Shown: piece by piece, positions 51,386 to 52,675 of the stretch
Layout: each line of letters starts with the position of its first letter
How positions within the stretch are numbered: position 1 is the stretch's first letter
Assembly (NCBI RefSeq): GCF_023227745.1
Contig: NZ_JALKBX010000012.1
Location: 1-52,675 of the forward strand
Direction: 5' to 3'
DNA length: 52,675 nt
DNA from: Natroniella acetigena
GTDB lineage: Bacteria; Bacillota; Halanaerobiia; Halobacteroidales; Halobacteroidaceae
Translations under genes and position numbers: made by a program
Notes under the pieces: generated by a model
Told to the model about the DNA's origin: nothing
The model's input: the letters and a program-made list of their open reading frames with translations, nothing else
The model's database searches: none

Positions 51386-51440
51386 TTTACAACTGATAAT
51401 GAATATTATATAATATTCATTATCAGTGGGATAGTCCCAC
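51386..51440 (+). promoter_or_regulatory. Promoter and operator palindromes of the toxin-antitoxin operon
   Basis: -35 TTTACA (51386-51391), 17-bp spacer, -10 TATAAT (51409-51414). A perfect 34-bp palindrome (51393-51426; half-site CTGATAATGAATATTAT) covers the spacer and -10. A second perfect one, GTGGGA-TAG-TCCCAC (51426-51440), abuts it near the start of transcription. Autoregulation by the AbrB-type antitoxin is the obvious reading. Confidence 0.85.
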
Positions 51441-51461
51441 AAGAAACAAGGAGGTGGTACT

Positions 51462-51716
51462 ATGTTAGATAAAATTGTTACTAAAGTTGATGATAAAGGT
51501 AGAATTACCATCCCAAAAGAAGTTAGAGAATCTTCTGGTATAGAAAAAGGTGAAGTTTTATTTATAAATGCAGAGTTAGGTCAGCTTAAATTAACTAGGG
51601 CTGTAGAAGACCCAATAGTTAAACTTAAAGAATATGCTGAAAAGGAATATGAAGAAGGTAGAACTAGAAACTTAAGGGATTATGCTAAAGAAAAAGGAAT
51701 GGAATTAGATGAGTAA
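51462..51716 (+). CDS. AbrB/MazE-type (SpoVT-AbrB) antitoxin
   Basis: 84 aa. N-terminal swapped-hairpin DNA-binding domain (VTKVDDKGRITIPKEVRESSGIEKGE). The C-terminal part (EDPIVKLKEYAEKEYEEGRTRNLRDYAKE) would wrap the toxin. AAGGAGGTGG ribosome-binding site. Overlaps the toxin gene by 8 bp. Likely neutralises RelE and represses its own promoter. Confidence 0.9.
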   Translation: MLDKIVTKVDDKGRITIPKEVRESSGIEKGEVLFINAELGQLKLTRAVEDPIVKLKEYAEKEYEEGRTRNLRDYAKEKGMELDE

Positions 51717-52032
51717 CTATGCAATTGAGGTAACTAGAGCAGTAGAAAAGGATTTAGATAGCTTAAAGCATTTAAGAGCTGAAGCTGTTGAAAAAATATT
51801 AAAGTTAGAGAATGAGCCTAAAAAGAAGAGTTCTGCTTTAAAAGGGAACTTAAAAGGTTTATATTCATATAAATTTAATCTTTCTGGAGCCGGTTCTTTT
51901 AGAGCTATTTATTCAATTAAAGAAGAGGATGAAATTTGTTTGTTAATTATTGTAGCTTCTAGAGAAAATATTTATATAGAGGCAGATAAGCGATACAAAT
52001 TATTAAAAAAGCAAAATTTAATTAAAGATTAA
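51709..52032 (+). CDS. RelE/ParE-family toxin
   Basis: 107 aa. YAIEVTRAVEKDLDSLKHLRAEAVEKILKL, PKKKSSALKGNLKGLYSYKF, GSFRAIYSI and the tail ASRENIYIEADKRY are RelE-like; Lys/Arg residues suitable for mRNA cleavage are present. The 8-bp overlap with the antitoxin gene ensures coupling. Confidence 0.9.
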   Translation: MSNYAIEVTRAVEKDLDSLKHLRAEAVEKILKLENEPKKKSSALKGNLKGLYSYKFNLSGAGSFRAIYSIKEEDEICLLIIVASRENIYIEADKRYKLLKKQNLIKD

Positions 52033-52056
52033 TCTGTGATGAAGTTTAATACGTAG

Positions 52057-52083
52057 GGGTCTACTTGGCAGTAGACTCTTTTT
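52057..52083 (+). terminator. Terminator of the toxin-antitoxin operon
   Basis: GTCTACT-TGGC-AGTAGAC, then CTTTTTT. Confidence 0.9.
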
Positions 52084-52169
52084 TGATATGATAAATAGTT
52101 GGTCAAATCAAGAAGCTGTATAATTTTGGAAATTAGGTTGCAGGTAAAGGAGTTTTTAAATAAACTATC

Positions 52170-52198
52170 TTGATTTTTTCTGTTAGGGAAGGTATAAT
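52170..52198 (+). promoter_or_regulatory. Sigma-A promoter of the structured RNA
   Basis: TTGATT (52170-52175), 17-bp spacer, exact TATAAT (52193-52198). The predicted start (about 52205) coincides with the first base of the RNA's closing stem. Confidence 0.75.
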
Positions 52199-52204
52199 GA
52201 GTTT

Positions 52205-52490
52205 CGTATCCACCTAGGTCTGTGGTTGAAAGTCGATGCCAGTCGCAGGCAAAACGATCCACATAAGGTAGCGGAAGCTACTGAGCATGGTGCGGCTTAG
52301 AAGTGAGTCCTACCTGGAAGAAATACATAGTGTCAGTGGTCTGTGTCCGTGTCAGTGATTTTTTAGACAACAGATTACAGACACAGACACGAGTTATCTC
52401 TATCTAGAGAGGGATAGTAGTGGGAAAATCTTGCGAATTCTCCAGTAGGCGGGTGTGGGGGCAAAGACCAGGTCAGCTAGGTGGGTGCGT
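52205..52490 (+). ncRNA. Structured non-coding RNA of about 285 nt (raiA-type candidate)
   Basis: Markedly GC-richer than its surroundings, with no good ORF. The 5' end CGTATCCACCTAG (52205-52217) pairs over all 13 positions (G-U at two) with CTAGGTGGGTGCG (52477-52489). Internal hairpins include GCC/GGC near 52228-52240, GTAGC-GGAA-GCTAC (52269-52282) with a GNRA-type loop, and a heptamer hairpin 52325-52395. It starts at a consensus promoter. In the comF-flagellar-hpf synteny the next gene should be hpf/raiA, so a raiA-motif RNA is the leading guess; the family itself is unconfirmed. Confidence 0.6.
52325..52395. repeat. GTGTCAG/ACAGACAC heptamer hairpin inside the structured RNA
   Basis: Left arm 52328-52357 and right arm 52363-52393 are complementary and use the same units as the flgN-flgK spacer. 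They form a peripheral stem of the RNA rather than a separate spacer element. Confidence 0.7.
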
Positions 52491-52675
52491 AATTTGAGTT
52501 TAAGTTTGAGTTTAAGGTTAAGTAAAATCAAAAATTAAATAAAGACGTCCTATGTCAAGTAAAAATTTGGAACTTAATTTTAGGGTATAGTTTCCCCTAG
52601 GTCAATTTTTGAAATTTGAAAACAAATACAAATAAAACTTAAAATTAGTAAAGGTTTTAGGTTGAATTAGACAGC
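52491..52675. other. Spacer to the window end
   Basis: Left heptamer arm 52493-52524 (GAGTTTA / AGTTTGA / AGGTTAA units), a GGGTATAGTTTCCCC-like hairpin near 52583, and a looser right arm 52614-52655 (AAATTTG / AAATACA / AAACTTA). No gene begins before the window ends. Confidence 0.45.

Noticed and set aside
52029-52262. 77-aa minus-strand ORF overlapping the toxin-antitoxin terminator and the structured RNA
   Set aside because: No ribosome-binding site, no family resemblance, and it covers a terminator, a consensus promoter and the 5' part of a well-paired RNA on the plus strand.
52205-52320. SRP RNA, RNase P RNA, tmRNA or c-di-GMP riboswitch
   Set aside because: The GGAA-loop hairpin and GGTAGC motif were suggestive, but the signature sequences of these RNAs (such as GGAAGCAGCC, GAGGAAAGTCC, or the GEMM core) are absent.

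Overview
The window is about 36% GC and reads as a chromosomal segment of a motile, anaerobic, probably halophilic Firmicute with an outer membrane, most like the Halanaerobiales (Halobacteroidaceae such as Orenia or Halobacteroides). This is inferred from gene content: a selenocysteine formate dehydrogenase joined to NADH- and ferredoxin-type subunits, a Thermotoga/archaeal-type Mrp Na+/H+ antiporter operon, a predicted small outer-membrane beta-barrel, SigH, and very acidic extracellular flagellar proteins.

Layout. 1-3.8 kb: gatC-gatA-gatB (tRNA amidotransferase). 3.9-9.4 kb: tightly overlapping Mrp/Mbx-type antiporter operon. 9.4-12.2 kb: leader with promoter and terminator-like hairpin, a NifV/Re-citrate-synthase-like enzyme, an isocitrate dehydrogenase and a small convergent membrane protein. 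12.4-16.1 kb: 23S rRNA m5U methyltransferase, HPr, HD-GYP phosphodiesterase, outer-membrane protein. 16.5-22 kb: four-gene NAD-linked formate dehydrogenase operon behind a Rex/CRP-like palindrome; its last gene is read through an in-frame UGA followed by a clear SECIS hairpin. 22.2-24.3 kb: 41-aa membrane peptide, DUF362 ferredoxin protein, SigH.

24.4-52.7 kb follows the Bacillus subtilis order comFA-comFC-yvyF-flgM-flgN-flgK-flgL-yviE-fliW-csrA-hag-fliS/flaG/fliD-fliT-(hpf), interrupted by three insertions: a SecB-like/nuclease gene island (35.8-37.7 kb), a four-helix-bundle gene (40.4 kb), and a broken Rpn-type nuclease plus an AAA/PD-(D/E)XK gene (47.4-50.7 kb). An AbrB/RelE toxin-antitoxin pair with a perfect palindromic operator follows. 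The window ends in a structured RNA of about 285 nt that starts at a consensus promoter and is closed by a 13-bp stem. By synteny it may be a raiA-type RNA ahead of an hpf/raiA gene just outside the window.

The most unusual global feature is non-coding. Most spacers outside the Mrp and formate dehydrogenase operons carry degenerate 7-bp repeat arrays as inverted arms, one just after the upstream stop codon and one just before the next ribosome-binding site, with a partly conserved core between. The heptamer differs from spacer to spacer, but the two arms of a spacer are complementary. In the flagellar cluster two further spacer families (called here A and B) alternate between genes, and family B shows paired base changes in two hairpins.
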